Shown here: positions 1 through 10,300 of the stretch, piece by piece
Position numbering within the stretch: position 1 is the first letter of the stretch
How the letters are laid out: every line of letters begins with the position of its first letter
The notes under the pieces: generated by a model
Databases searched by the model: none
Told to the model about the DNA's origin: nothing
Seen by the model: only the letters and a program-made list of their open reading frames with translations
Assembly (NCBI GenBank): GCA_024663395.1
Contig: JANFAH010000005.1
Span: 2,294,001 to 2,358,000 of the forward strand
Length of the DNA: 64,000 nucleotides
From: Pisolithus tinctorius
Taxonomy: Eukaryota; Basidiomycota; Agaricomycetes; Boletales; Pisolithaceae
Direction: 5' to 3'
Translations under genes and position numbers: made by a program

Positions 1-585
1 GTGCGCATCCCGGTACCAAGTGTTGGACCACGGACGTATGGTAGGTCTGATCTTTACTCTGTTTGACCGTGCAATTTAACGCCAAGACAGCGTGCCGACG
101 TCCAAGCTTCCACAGTTGGTATATGAGACGAAAGCGGATCTAGCGAAGGCTGGCCTCAAGTATACCATTGTGGGCCATGTTGGGGACGGTGATTTTTAGT
201 TGTTTGTGGCCAGTGTTTATATCTCATTCCGTTTTATGAACGATTTTCCAGGAAACTTTCACGCCCTTATTCTTTTCTCAGACGAGAAAGAGCTAGAGGT
301 AGTGAATGCAGCGGTCCACAGACTGGTCCATCGTGCGATCGCCATGGACGGTACTTGTAAGTCCGGCTATCCTTCTACCCTTGTAACGTTGGTCAACGTT
401 AGACCCCAGGCAGCGGTGAACATGGCGTCGGGATTGGGAAAACTGAGTACCTTGTAGAAGAGCTAGGAGAAGGCACGGTTGAACTGATGAAAACGGTAAA
501 ATGTGCGGTGGATCCGCTCAACCTCCTCAATCCGGGAAAGCTGTACCCGCAGAACCATCCAAACCACAGACGTCACGACTCTTGA
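1..585 (+). CDS. DLD1: D-lactate dehydrogenase (cytochrome), 3' part only
   Basis: Partial gene entering from the left edge. It is the C-terminal part of the FAD-linked D-lactate dehydrogenase that oxidises D-lactate to pyruvate at the mitochondrial inner membrane and passes electrons to cytochrome c. Exons read 1-40, 91-188, 252-356 and 410-585; introns 41-90, 189-251 and 357-409 have GT-AG ends. The joined reading contains CWTTDVCVP, then [12 protein letters not shown], then the [14 protein letters not shown] signature of the FAD_oxidase_C domain, and ends in [14 protein letters not shown], which is the usual end of the family plus about nine residues. Both His-containing motifs expected of the active site are present. 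The N-terminal FAD-binding half lies outside the window, so completeness cannot be judged. Family assignment is firm; exon 1 phase is inferred from the family sequence. Confidence 0.9.
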
Positions 586-946
586 GCTCACCGAAGCTGG
601 GTCGTGGCCCCGTGGGTTATTCCCAGCCGATTTGGTTACATTCATGTGTGTTATCAGCGTATCTGACAGGGTCCGTTCATACGATAAAAGGGTAGCTTGC
701 AGATGGTGTCCGTTCGCAATAATGACTCTGGGCGTCCCAAGTCATAATAATAGGTCTAGTGTTGACTCGAATCTTCGTTTCTGTGTGGTGCAGCTGAGTC
801 AGCCTTCGAGTGACATTGTGACGCCGTGACAAGTATATAACTGCCGTGCCACTCTGCCGAGAGGGCAGTGAATTGCGTGTTTCCTGTCTACCGACTACCG
901 CCAGCACCGTGTAAGACGTATTATTGTATTCCATTCGCATTTCAAG
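586..946. other. DLD1-MBF1 intergenic region
   Basis: 361 nt between two genes on the + strand. It holds the DLD1 3' untranslated part and the MBF1 promoter. The only clear element is a TATA-like box at 834-840. No further gene is visible on either strand. Confidence 0.5.
834..840 (+). promoter_or_regulatory. TATA-like box of MBF1
   Basis: TATATAA lies 107 nt upstream of the MBF1 start codon, a normal distance for a fungal TATA box with a leader of some 70 nt. Function is inferred from sequence and position only. Confidence 0.45.
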
Positions 947-1679
947 ATGAGCTCCGCCGACTGGGACAGCAAGACCGTCATTGGATTCAGGGCCAAGGCT
1001 CCAAAGGTCGCTAGAAATGCTTCTGACTTGAACGGTGAGCAACTAGTTCCATATTTGATAGTGAGTCACTTGTACTAATCACCTTACGCTCATACAGCTG
1101 TACGTAGCAAGCTTTGTGTATGACGGGCTAGTCTAAAGTCTGTTTCAGGCGAGGAGAGCTGGGGCCGTGGTTGCGACGGAGAAGAAGACGACGGCTGGTG
1201 GGAACAAGGGTCATACTGGTACGTTGTGTGGCGCTCGTACATGCTACCTTGTATTTTAACATCAACTTGACTCGATTACCAGGGCCGGATCACCAACGTA
1301 TAGCCAAGCTTGACCGTGAAAACGAGGTTGCACCTCCCCCGAAGGTCAACCCCACTGTCGGCAAGGTATGAGGTGCGAGTCATGGTTCCGTGCGTCTTCT
1401 TAATTGGGTGTTCGGTTATAGGCTATCCAAACTGCGCGCATGGAAAAGAGCATGACACAGAAGGATCTCGCCCAGAAGACCAACGAGAAGCCGTCAGTTA
1501 TCCAAGATTATGAATCCGGAAAGGCCATTCCTAACCCCCAAATCCTCGGTAAATTAGAGAGGGCGCTCGGGGTGAAACTACGTGGTGGGTACAGCTATCG
1601 CTGGTATGTTAACGCCTTACTGAATGCAGCTGTAGGTGCCGAAATTGGGAAGAAACTGGAGGGGCCGAAGAAATCATAA
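947..1679 (+). CDS. MBF1: Multiprotein-bridging factor 1 (transcriptional coactivator)
   Basis: Coactivator that bridges TBP and bZIP activators and also acts at stalled ribosomes; nuclear and cytoplasmic. The 149-residue product (yeast has 151) starts [19 protein letters not shown], typical of the MBF1 N-terminal domain, followed by a Cro/C1-type helix-turn-helix domain with [28 protein letters not shown] and [10 protein letters not shown], ending [14 protein letters not shown]. Exons are 947-1034, 1098-1099, 1149-1218, 1283-1365, 1422-1584 and 1636-1679; they sum to 450 nt. The second exon is only two nucleotides (CT). It is needed to obtain the conserved N-A-A-R-R-x-G motif (yeast NAARRQG): direct joining of 1034 to 1149 would put the rest of the protein out of frame. 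All introns are GT-AG. The family call is certain; the microexon is an inference from frame and conservation. Confidence 0.95.
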
Positions 1680-2516
1680 GTCGTCGGTCCCTCCGTAGAC
1701 ACTGCGTGACGTCTGTACCACCGTGGATAGACAACATCACTTTATTATCATAGACCTCGGACATCAAATGTATTGCTTGGAATATCATGCCATTATTGCG
1801 ACGACATTATTCTCGAACGCCGTCCTAGTTCAGGTCTGGAGAGAGATTTTTCCTGCCGCGTTAATATCGGCTCGAGCTAGTTGTCCGGTCCCGAAGGGCG
1901 GTGTTGCTTATGGGTATCCGTTCCAGCCAATTACTCTGTTGCCTTGACCGCCACATAGATACTAGAGTCAGACATGGACTAATATGTGGTGAAATATCGA
2001 GCAGCGTTGTGTTTCTCAAGTGATCCCAACGATGCAGGACTTTTCCTGGGTCACGAAGTTCGTGGATTTGGAGTAGTCCATCAGAGCAAGTCTGGAAGCA
2101 GGTTCCTACACAGCCGTCCGCTGTCAGGTTGAGGGCTGTGTATTAGTCTAGAAGCTTGATTGTGACATACAGCAATAAGTTTATCGGATTATGTATTACG
2201 TAATGCGAATCCCAAGCGACGTCCCTTCTACTTGCACACATCTTTGGGCCAAGCCTGCAGCACATTAGTCCGGATACCAGCTTGTCTATGGGGCTTGAGT
2301 AGCAAGCTGTTGACGCCTCATTAGACGGTTCTGGTATCTAGACTAATATGTCACCCGCAAACAAACCGAATTCGAAGGAAGGTGATCTTTGTGACTGGTT
2401 AAATGGGGTTAGATGTCAGTACGGCGAACAAGCGTTCAATGAACAGGCTATATTAATATACGAGGTTTGTCCTGGAGGCGAAGCTGAGAAGACAACCCTT
2501 CTCATTCCTAGAGCGT
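1680..2516. other. MBF1-MFS intergenic region with small repeats
   Basis: 837 nt without a recognisable gene. It contains a 9-bp inverted repeat at 2107-2115/2134-2142, a 12-bp inverted repeat at 2141-2152/2337-2348, and an 11-bp direct repeat GACTAATATGT at 1977-1987 and 2341-2351. An ATG at 2348 opens a 66-codon frame that overlaps the transporter start in another frame. No transposon protein is visible. Confidence 0.5.
2141..2348. repeat. 12-bp perfect inverted repeat flanking 184 bp
   Basis: TATTAGTCTAGA at 2141-2152 is repeated as its exact reverse complement at 2337-2348. The arms are not bordered by an obvious target duplication. They may be the ends of a very small decayed element, a paired regulatory site upstream of the transporter, or chance. 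Confidence 0.3.
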
Positions 2517-4597
2517 ATGGACACACTCGACAAACCAGATCAGGATGACCTCTCTGAGCAGGACCCCGCCATCCTGGAGCGTGTTGTCTGGAGGAAACTT
2601 GATAGATGGGTTCTCCCTATGTGCACCGCGTTTCACTTGATTTCTTTCTTCGTAAGTCGTGCTATGCGTGTTGTACATTTCAAAGTCCCTCTCAGTTTAG
2701 CTTCCCGGACAATCAGGACAGGAGTAACATTGGGAATGCGCGTGTTGCTGGTATGCAGACAGCGCTGAAAATTTCAAACTATCAAGTAAGCTTTGGCGTT
2801 AAATGATGTCTCTGTAGACCGTTCGATCCCGTCCACAGTACACCGTAGCTTTGACGGTCACCTATGTGTAAGCACGTTCATGGGAAGTTGCATTTCTATT
2901 GAAATCTTGTAGCCCCTTCATTCTTATGGAGTTACCATCAAACCTGATCTTAAAAGTCAGTTCACAACTTTGATTGTGTATTGTTCTGACCTTTGTAATT
3001 TGTAGTATGTCGGACCAAATCTTATGTTACCTACTATGGTTACCTTGTGGGGTATAGTTGCTACAATGCAGGGTATGTGGTACATTCGGATGACTGCTGT
3101 CCTATACTTAATTGTGATTCTATCTAGGACTTGTTACTAGTTACACTGGACTCCTTTTATGTCGATTCTTTCTGGGCTTGACTGAAGGTAAAATCAGAAA
3201 TGCACAAGATACCGAATCTGTGATGAACTGCCATGTCCGATAACAGGTGCCCTCTTTCCAGGACTTGTCCTTTACCTTTCTACTTTCTACCCCAGAGAAA
3301 GATTGCAGATCAGGTTAGTCTGGGGATTATATAACCCTGATGGCAGTGCTCATGAGCTGATGACATTCCCTTCCAGGATAACTACTTTCTATGCCTCAGC
3401 ATCATTATCGGGCGCCTTCTCTGGTTTGCTAGCCACTGCTATAACCCAGATGAACGGAGTAGGTGGGAAACCTGGGTGGGCATGGATATTCATCCTTGTA
3501 TGTTTTGCCCTTCAATTTCACGGAACACGATATCCATGGAGCTTCCAGGAGGGATTGTTCACCTTTATATTCGGTATCTTCTCATTTCTTGTTCTGCCTC
3601 GATCCCCAGAGACTGCGTACTTCTTATCTTCGGAGGAAAGATCATATATTGTCTCGAAACTCAAGAGTAGTAGGGCTATCTCTGATGATGACAGGGAGGA
3701 TCACTTCAGCTGGATAGAAGTGCTGAGAGCAATTCATTCACCACAAGTTTTGATGCTCTGTGTTGCCGTATTTTTTAACGGTGCGTCAGTTGTCATTTGG
3801 GTCTCTTCCTGTGCTATATACATCAGAACCAGGAACACTGCTGTATGGGCTTGCATTGTAAGTTTCCGCATTTAATGGTGTTCATCTGCCTGACGTTAAA
3901 TGCGCAGCTTTGAGCCAACAATCGTCGCTGGCTTAGGGTACACAGGCAATCAGGCACAGCTGATGAGTGTTCCCCCTTTCGCCGTTGCATTTTCAGGTGA
4001 GCATGAACTAGTGCCGTGAGTTGCTAATTGCCGATGCATTTCCAACATACAGCCTCTATAATTTCTGCATTCATTTCTGATCAGTATGGTTGCCGTGGCC
4101 TTACTGTGATATTTTTCGCAATCTGGAGCATAATCGGGTTTTCCATGTTCTATGGTATAGTTAAATGTTTTATACTCCTCTCAATATGCTGACTTGACAA
4201 CTCAGCAACCACTTCCCACCACATCCAATATGCTTCACTCTTCTTCTCTGTGACTGGTCCGTATACAAGTGCTCCAGCTGCCTTCACTTGGGCCGCAAAC
4301 AACAGTACACCACACATCCGGCGAGCAAGCAGCATTGCCTTCGTCACTGCTGCAGGTAACCTAGGTGGCATTCTTGCCACCTGGTTGCTTGGCTCCCTGT
4401 CACCTGCTCCTGAATATACCGCAGCTACGATCACATTCATCTCCATCTCCATTGGTCTGGTTGTAGTCTCGTCTCTAAATTTGTTTTACCTCTCACAGGA
4501 GAACCGTGCGAAGGCAGAGACGAGGCTTTCTATGGCAAAACATGATGAACCTGAGTGTTTGGGAGATCGTAGCGCATGGTTCGTGTACACTTTGTAG
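2517..4597 (+). CDS. MFS transporter, anion:cation symporter (DAL5/TNA1-like) family
   Basis: Plasma-membrane permease with about 12 helices; relatives carry allantoate, nicotinate, pantothenate, tartrate and similar anions with protons. The substrate cannot be read from the sequence. Thirteen exons (2517-2651, 2717-2785, 2839-2867, 2913-2955, 3006-3072, 3128-3187, 3247-3313, 3377-3497, 3549-3780, 3827-3857, 3908-3996, 4053-4154, 4206-4597) give 478 codons with no stop. The family marks are WRKLDRWVLPM before helix 1, DRSNIGNARVAGM after it, ELPSNLILK, RFFLGLTEG, FYPRERLQIR, FEPTIVAGLGY in the second half, and TWAANN with AGNLGG near the end. The length matches the family (about 480-510). The exact C-terminal end after LSQENRAKAE is the least certain part because homologues often have one more small intron there. 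Confidence 0.9.
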
Positions 4598-5051
4598 GTC
4601 ATGGTGTTAAAGACGAGAATTCAAGTGGGTGGGCTTCTATGAAAGCTATCTGCTTAGAACCACACAGCAAGTTAGTGCTCGCTGAAGACCCAATGTGAAA
4701 GTTTATGTACCGCATCTACATTCACACTTATAGCATCCGACTATCTGACTTATCTTGGTGATGCACTGTCATCTCCGTTATCATATGTTTGATTGTGAGG
4801 TGAACACAGTTTGTAAAACCTTTGGAAGATTTTACAAACTACCCTACATGCACCAGCGTCAGATCCATAACAGACGGAGCTATCACCTCAGATCATTTGT
4901 ATGTGTGGGTTGCATCAATCTGCATAAACAGACACTATTTGTGTATCAACACTGCATATGCATATGATAGCAAGGGTACTCAAAGGTCTTTTAGTATTAC
5001 AAAGAGCAGTCATACATTATGAAAAAAACGTCGAAGACGGGTATGACACCA
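4598..5051. other. Intergenic region between convergent MFS and gamma-tubulin genes
   Basis: 454 nt holding the 3' ends of two convergent genes. The only structure seen is the hairpin-forming inverted repeat at 4808-4840. No gene is visible. Confidence 0.5.
4808..4840. repeat. Inverted repeat, 11-bp stems and 11-nt loop
   Basis: AGTTTGTAAAA (4808-4818) is followed after 11 nt by its exact reverse complement TTTTACAAACT (4830-4840). It lies downstream of the transporter stop (4597) and downstream of the gamma-tubulin stop on the other strand. A transcript from either side would form the same AU-rich hairpin, so a role in 3' end formation or stability is possible, but this is inference. Confidence 0.5.
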
Positions 5052-6936
5052 TTACGAGCCCTGCTCATCGGGAGCTCCCTGTCTTCGAAGTCAGAAAATG
5101 GCAGAAAGTCAATAAACAGTGTCGTCCTTACGTAGGTGATATAATCTGGGCTTTCGCATGCCTTGTACTCTTTCAGTAGTTCCTCCGCAGTGGCACTGGC
5201 AAGTCGGATGGAGTCCTGGGAAACCAAATATTGAAAGGGACACTCTTACCGTGCGTCGTCGAACTCTTCAAGACCATTTTCGAACATTTTCTCTTTCTTG
5301 TACTGTTCCAGGAAGGCATTTCGCTTCCGTAGGCGATCAAACTGGTCTAACATACGTTTGAAAAGCTGAGGCGGTTTCAAATGTTACATGTTTCCGGTCA
5401 CTGGATAGATAATATATTTACTCACGGAAGCGATACTGGTGTGGTTGGCAAGCATGAGTCCACTGACTCGATGATTGGTCGTGATGTACGGAGACCGGCG
5501 CGTCAATGCTACCTGTATCGATGCCGGTCCCCAAGGAATGAAATTCGCGAGTTGTCGTTCTCTTATACGAAGAAGCGATTGGTGGACCTTGGGAAATGTT
5601 CGTTTGATAACCAACCATGCCTGTTTACGTGGAGTAACTCACATCAGTGGGGTCCACGTCCCCTTGGATGATATTTAAGATCGATATGTAACACGCGGTT
5701 TTACTCGGTGTTGTCGAGACCATGCGGTTTTTAGGTTGCAGGAGACGGCGCATAACATCGAGCACTGTGGTTCGCCGAATCGGTTTCGCCTACAGACGAC
5801 ATGCGTTGATCAACAAGAGGGTAGAAAAGAAAACACTCTAACCGACCTTATCAATTTGGTCGCTTGTGAATGGTGTGTACGACGTCATCAAAAAGTGGCA
5901 TCTGGGTGTGGGGATTAGCGATGCAATGATCCCGACTAGGTCATTATTCATGTAGCCGGGATATCGCAAAGTCTGAGTGCTGGCCGCCATAACCGTCGAA
6001 ACCTAGAAAACTAAAATGAGTATCAAAGCAAAGCAACAGAGAAAGGAAACCTCAAAAGACGAACGAGTTGATTGGTTTGGTCAAACGTTGGAGTTTGGAC
6101 ATGCAGTCTATCCACAGATATCCGCGCCAACGCGCCATTGTCCAGAACAACGACCGAGTCAGCATGGTTGGTTAGTCGTTTGAGGGTCAACAGCGAGTTG
6201 TAGGGTTGCACGACAACGTCACCCTCTTGTGCATTTGGGAAGACAGAGTAGGTTTGTATGAGTTTCTTTGGGAATCTGTCATTCAATCGTTCGAGAACGA
6301 ATGAACCAAAGCCGGAACCAGTCCCTCCAGCTATCGAGTGCATGAGCATAAAGCCCTGCAGTAAAGCATGTCAACTTGAGCCTTTCAGCCTGAGGGTAAG
6401 AAAATAGGGATTACTGACTTCCAGAGAATCACTTCCTTCTGCCTCCCGGTCGATCATTTCCATGACCTCTTCGTACAGTCGCTCGCCCGACGCATATCCG
6501 TGTGCCCAATTGTTACCCGCACCACCACCATCTTTCGACATAAAGATATTCTCTGGGTTGTACAGGTTGGCCCATGGGGAACTGAGAATGTTGTTTATGA
6601 CCTAGATAGAGGACATGATATTGATCAGAGTTGCTACCAGAGAGACGATGACCACAGCGGCGCACGCGAGGCTCCAAGTCTATCAAAATCGCGCGCGGTA
6701 TGTAGTGTTCATCGTCAGCCTGGTAGAAAAAGACGTCCTTGCGATCGCCACCCTCCGTTGCCCACTCCTCCAGGATGCCCTCTTTGTTGATGCCATGTTC
6801 GGCACACAGGCGTTGCCAGTAAACGGCCCCCACTGCTCAGTTTTGATGAGCGCATGTGATAGCGTCTGGCTATTAGTGACTACGCACTCTGGTTTCCACA
6901 TTGTCCGAGTTGGACCGTCACAATCTCGCGAGGCAT
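5052..6936 (-). CDS. Gamma-tubulin
   Basis: Core of the gamma-tubulin ring complex, which nucleates microtubules at the spindle pole body. Read on the minus strand, the gene starts [15 protein letters not shown] at 6936, continues with [44 protein letters not shown], the GTP-binding GGTGSGFGS loop (about 6310), [48 protein letters not shown] and [15 protein letters not shown]. The last exon is joined by an intron whose donor follows DYITY; it adds GAPDEQGS and a stop at 5052-5054, a short acidic tail as in other fungal gamma-tubulins. The gene has many small introns, including one just after QCGN. All expected blocks are present in order, so the gene is judged intact. Confidence 0.93.
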
Positions 6937-7333
6937 CGTGGAGTGCGACCACTAAGTTCGCGCTCTAATTGACAACGCGTCGAGTTGCGCTGACAAGTTT
7001 CACAGTTCAAACATTCAACGTCCATAACTCAAATGCGAGCAATCCAAAACGTTCCTCGTATATGGGGGGTACGGAAGTATGAATACCACCAAAATTTAGC
7101 GATGTGTGAACTACGAACTAACTAACTGATGCGATTGCACTATTGCACTAGTATGCGACGTGATCTATGTAAAGGCCGTCAGCCTCAAAATTGCAGGTAT
7201 GTATGTGTAATCTGGTGATGCTTGACATCAATGAGATATGTGCGGGGTAAGGTAAAAAAAAGGGAGGTGAGACAACAAAGGTTCAGAACCAAGCAATATA
7301 CCACAACGAGAAGGAGAAAGAACCCTGAAAATG
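6937..7333. other. Intergenic region upstream of gamma-tubulin
   Basis: 397 nt that must carry the gamma-tubulin promoter and the 3' untranslated region of the nucleoporin gene, both on the minus strand. I see no further gene and no clear TATA box. Confidence 0.45.
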
Positions 7334-10300
7334 TTAACGCCTCGCGCCACCGCGGCGAGGAAGTTTCTTGATCTGCCTACCACCGCTCTCCGGAGGAGGG
7401 GCTGAACCAATGGTAAATAACGACCCCCCACCCGCAGCGGGAGGGGCCGCGGAAGAAGGGGTATTGAAAGGATTTGGTGCAGGAGTGGCTCCGCTCGGTG
7501 GATTGAACATGAAGGACGAGCCAGCTGAACTGGTCGGCAGGTTCACATTGTTATTAGCCGGAGAAGCAGGTTGACTGCCGGACCCGAATACGAAGGGGGA
7601 ACTGCTCGGCTGAGTTGCAGGAGACCCGCCAAACGTGAAGGCTGGTGTGGATGCGGGTCGATTGAACACAGAAGGGCTAGCCGGGGCAGCCGCAGACGCC
7701 TGGCTAAACGGATTCGAAGACGGCGCACCGAATCCAAAGGGTGATGTAGGGGCCACACTCGGTGATGGCTGACTAAACGCGAACGGCGCAGGTGAACTGA
7801 CTGCTGGACTCTCAGGAGCCTTCTGGCTGAAACCAGTAGAAATTGTCTGTCCAAATCCAAACGAAGTTTTAGGCTTTTCATCAGCGGCTTTAGCATCCTT
7901 TGCGAACGGGTTTACGGTGGACGTTCCGAAGCTGAACGTCGGCGCCGGAGTAGCAGGGCTTTGAGCAAACAAAGCAGACCCGGTGGTGCTCGGCGTCGGG
8001 AACGAGAAGTTCAGGGTTGGCCGTTCTGGCACTTTCCCGCTGCCGTTGATATTCATTTCCCTCGTAGGGCTCTCATCCATGTTGACCTCCTGCTCAACCT
8101 TAGGGGGAGTTGCCGGTCGCACAGGGGTAGTCGGCGTAAATGAAAATGATTTACTGGAGACATCTGCTGCATTGCTCCCGCCGGAAGGGCCAAAGGTAAA
8201 AGACGGTGCAGAAGGTGCAGAAGCAGTCGCTATCGTGCCCAGGGCTAACGCCGGAGCGGCTTTGGTTTCGGTGGTAGGCTGGGTGGGAGTCGACCCAAAT
8301 GAAAATGGACCTGGTAAAGGTGCTTTATCTTCTTTCTTCGCAGTCTCAGTACTTCGCCCAAACGAAAATGAAGGTGCTACAGATGACTGCCCACCGAAAA
8401 GAGGTTGTGCAGGTTGGGGCTTTGTGGGCTCCGCAGGTGTGGTGGAGGAAGTGGGCTGCCCAAAGGGGAAGGTAGTTTTGGGGGCCTCCGAGGTGGTTGC
8501 GAGTTCCACCGGAGGGCCCGAGTTGAAACTGAACGGAGCTGTAGGTTTAGCGGCCGGCGCCCCTGCTGCTGTTTCCGCAGCCACAGAAGACTCAGTGGTA
8601 GCAGGTGACGGTTGCGCAGGTTTGGGCACACCAAATATGAAAGCGGATGGAGCTAGCTTTGGAGACGCCACTGTCGCCGCCTCAGGTTCCTTGGGTGGTG
8701 CCGACGAGGCGGGCGGACCAAATGGCAATGCGGCTACTCCCGTTGTGGTGGGTGCACTGAACAAAGGTACAGCTTGAGGCGCGGTAGAAGTAGAAGGAGC
8801 CCCAAAGAGGGAATCACCACCGGATGTAGAGGAAACAGGTGCAGGGAGAGCTGATGGGGGCGTACTTGGTGCTGGAACAGGTTGTTCGGTTGCGGCAGGT
8901 CCCTCGGAAACTGGCACCTTCTGTTCGCCCACGGACACCGTTTTAGTGACTTGTGTAGTTTGAGATGCGGCGACAGAAAACGAGGGCAGGGGTGGCGTAG
9001 CGACACTCGTCGGCTTTGAAAGAATAGAAGAGTTAGCAAAGAAGTTTGGTATGCCGGAAGGTGCTGGCTCGGGTGTCACAGCAGCGGCGATACTTGGAGC
9101 TGCTACACCACTCTCGGGAGTGGGCGGAGAGACTACAATCGGAGGAGCAAGGGTGGCTGCAGGTACAGAAGTTGACGCCAGTCCCGAAGGTTCACTGACA
9201 ATTTCTGGTTTGACTACTGGTTCTCCTGAAGGTGGGGAAGAACCCGCGCTAATAGGAGGTTTGGTGAGTGAAAACGGAAGGGAGCCGATGGGAGGTTCCT
9301 TCGCATTCGTAGCTTCGTGTGTAATTGTCATCTGACGAGGTGCATCAGTACGACCGTCAAACCCATGAACATCGATACCGACCTCTTTGGCGAAAGTAAA
9401 CCCAGCAGGTATCTCGAACACGGGAGCTTTCTTGGCGGCTTCCTCCAACATCTCATGCTCTGCCGCACGCACATCATCCATCTCCTCATCTTCATCCTCA
9501 AATGCTGCTGAGAACTTTTTCATACGTCTGGACATCGGACGCTCGATGTGATTGCGTCCGGTCTTTGTCCGTCCCACTCTCAGCGAGGACGCTTCGCGAC
9601 CGAAAACCGCTCTCGGCTGAACGGTGCTAGTAGGTAGAGGCGGGGGTGGGACTTGGAGCTCGCTAGCTCGTTGCTTTTCTTTCTCCCCGTCAGCATTTCT
9701 CCTCTGATCTTCTTCTGCCTCCTCATCTAGCATGGCTTCCGTCTTCTCCTTTTCCTTCGCCTGTTCCTCTTCCATTCTACGCCTAGCCAGCCATTTCTTC
9801 ATCCCGCCTTCTCCGGCATAAGGCTTGGAGCCATTGGGTGTTTCCTTGTCCTTCTTTTTACCCCTCTCTTTAACCTTTCCTTTCATGCCCAAACGTGGCT
9901 TGTCCTCTCTGTCATCGGTCATCAGAGTAATGTGATGACCCTTCTTCGGTAAGAACATATCCGGAATGGTACCCGAAGCCCTCAACCGCGTTGGTAAAAG
10001 CGGCGTTTTGTAGACCTCAAGTTCGTGTAATGCCTTCTCCGCAGCATTAGTGGGCCACAGGGGTCCTGTAAACGATGTACCACAGAAAACGTGCATACCA
10101 ACAGCAAGATACTCACGCGCTGAGACATCTGTTGCTGAACTTGTACCGAACAAGATGGAGCTGTTGCGACTCACGGGGCGGGCCTGCAAAGGGAAGTGAG
10201 TTTCACTTAAGATAAGGGTTATAATAAGACGCACGCTACGTTGTGCATCTACCAGAGAACCCAGAGTCAGCTGTTTGGCGGTTTCGGCCGCATCGGGTTT

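Noticed and set aside
2141..2348. Miniature transposable element
   Set aside because: The 12-bp arms lack a target-site duplication and part of their match comes from the palindrome TCTAGA, so chance cannot be excluded.
2818..2836. tRNA B-box-like GTTCGATCC
   Set aside because: It lies in an intron of the transporter and has no A box or acceptor stem upstream.
7983..8777. 264-codon + strand frame opposite the nucleoporin
   Set aside because: It is the mirror of the FG-repeat coding sequence; the low-complexity Gly/Val/Ala composition is explained by the opposite strand.
10066..10234. The nucleoporin as a single uninterrupted exon
   Set aside because: GTGAGT/GTGCGT donors and TTTACAG/TTTGCAG acceptors at exact intron length, and non-repeat hydrophobic peptides between them, make introns more likely, although the frame is open.
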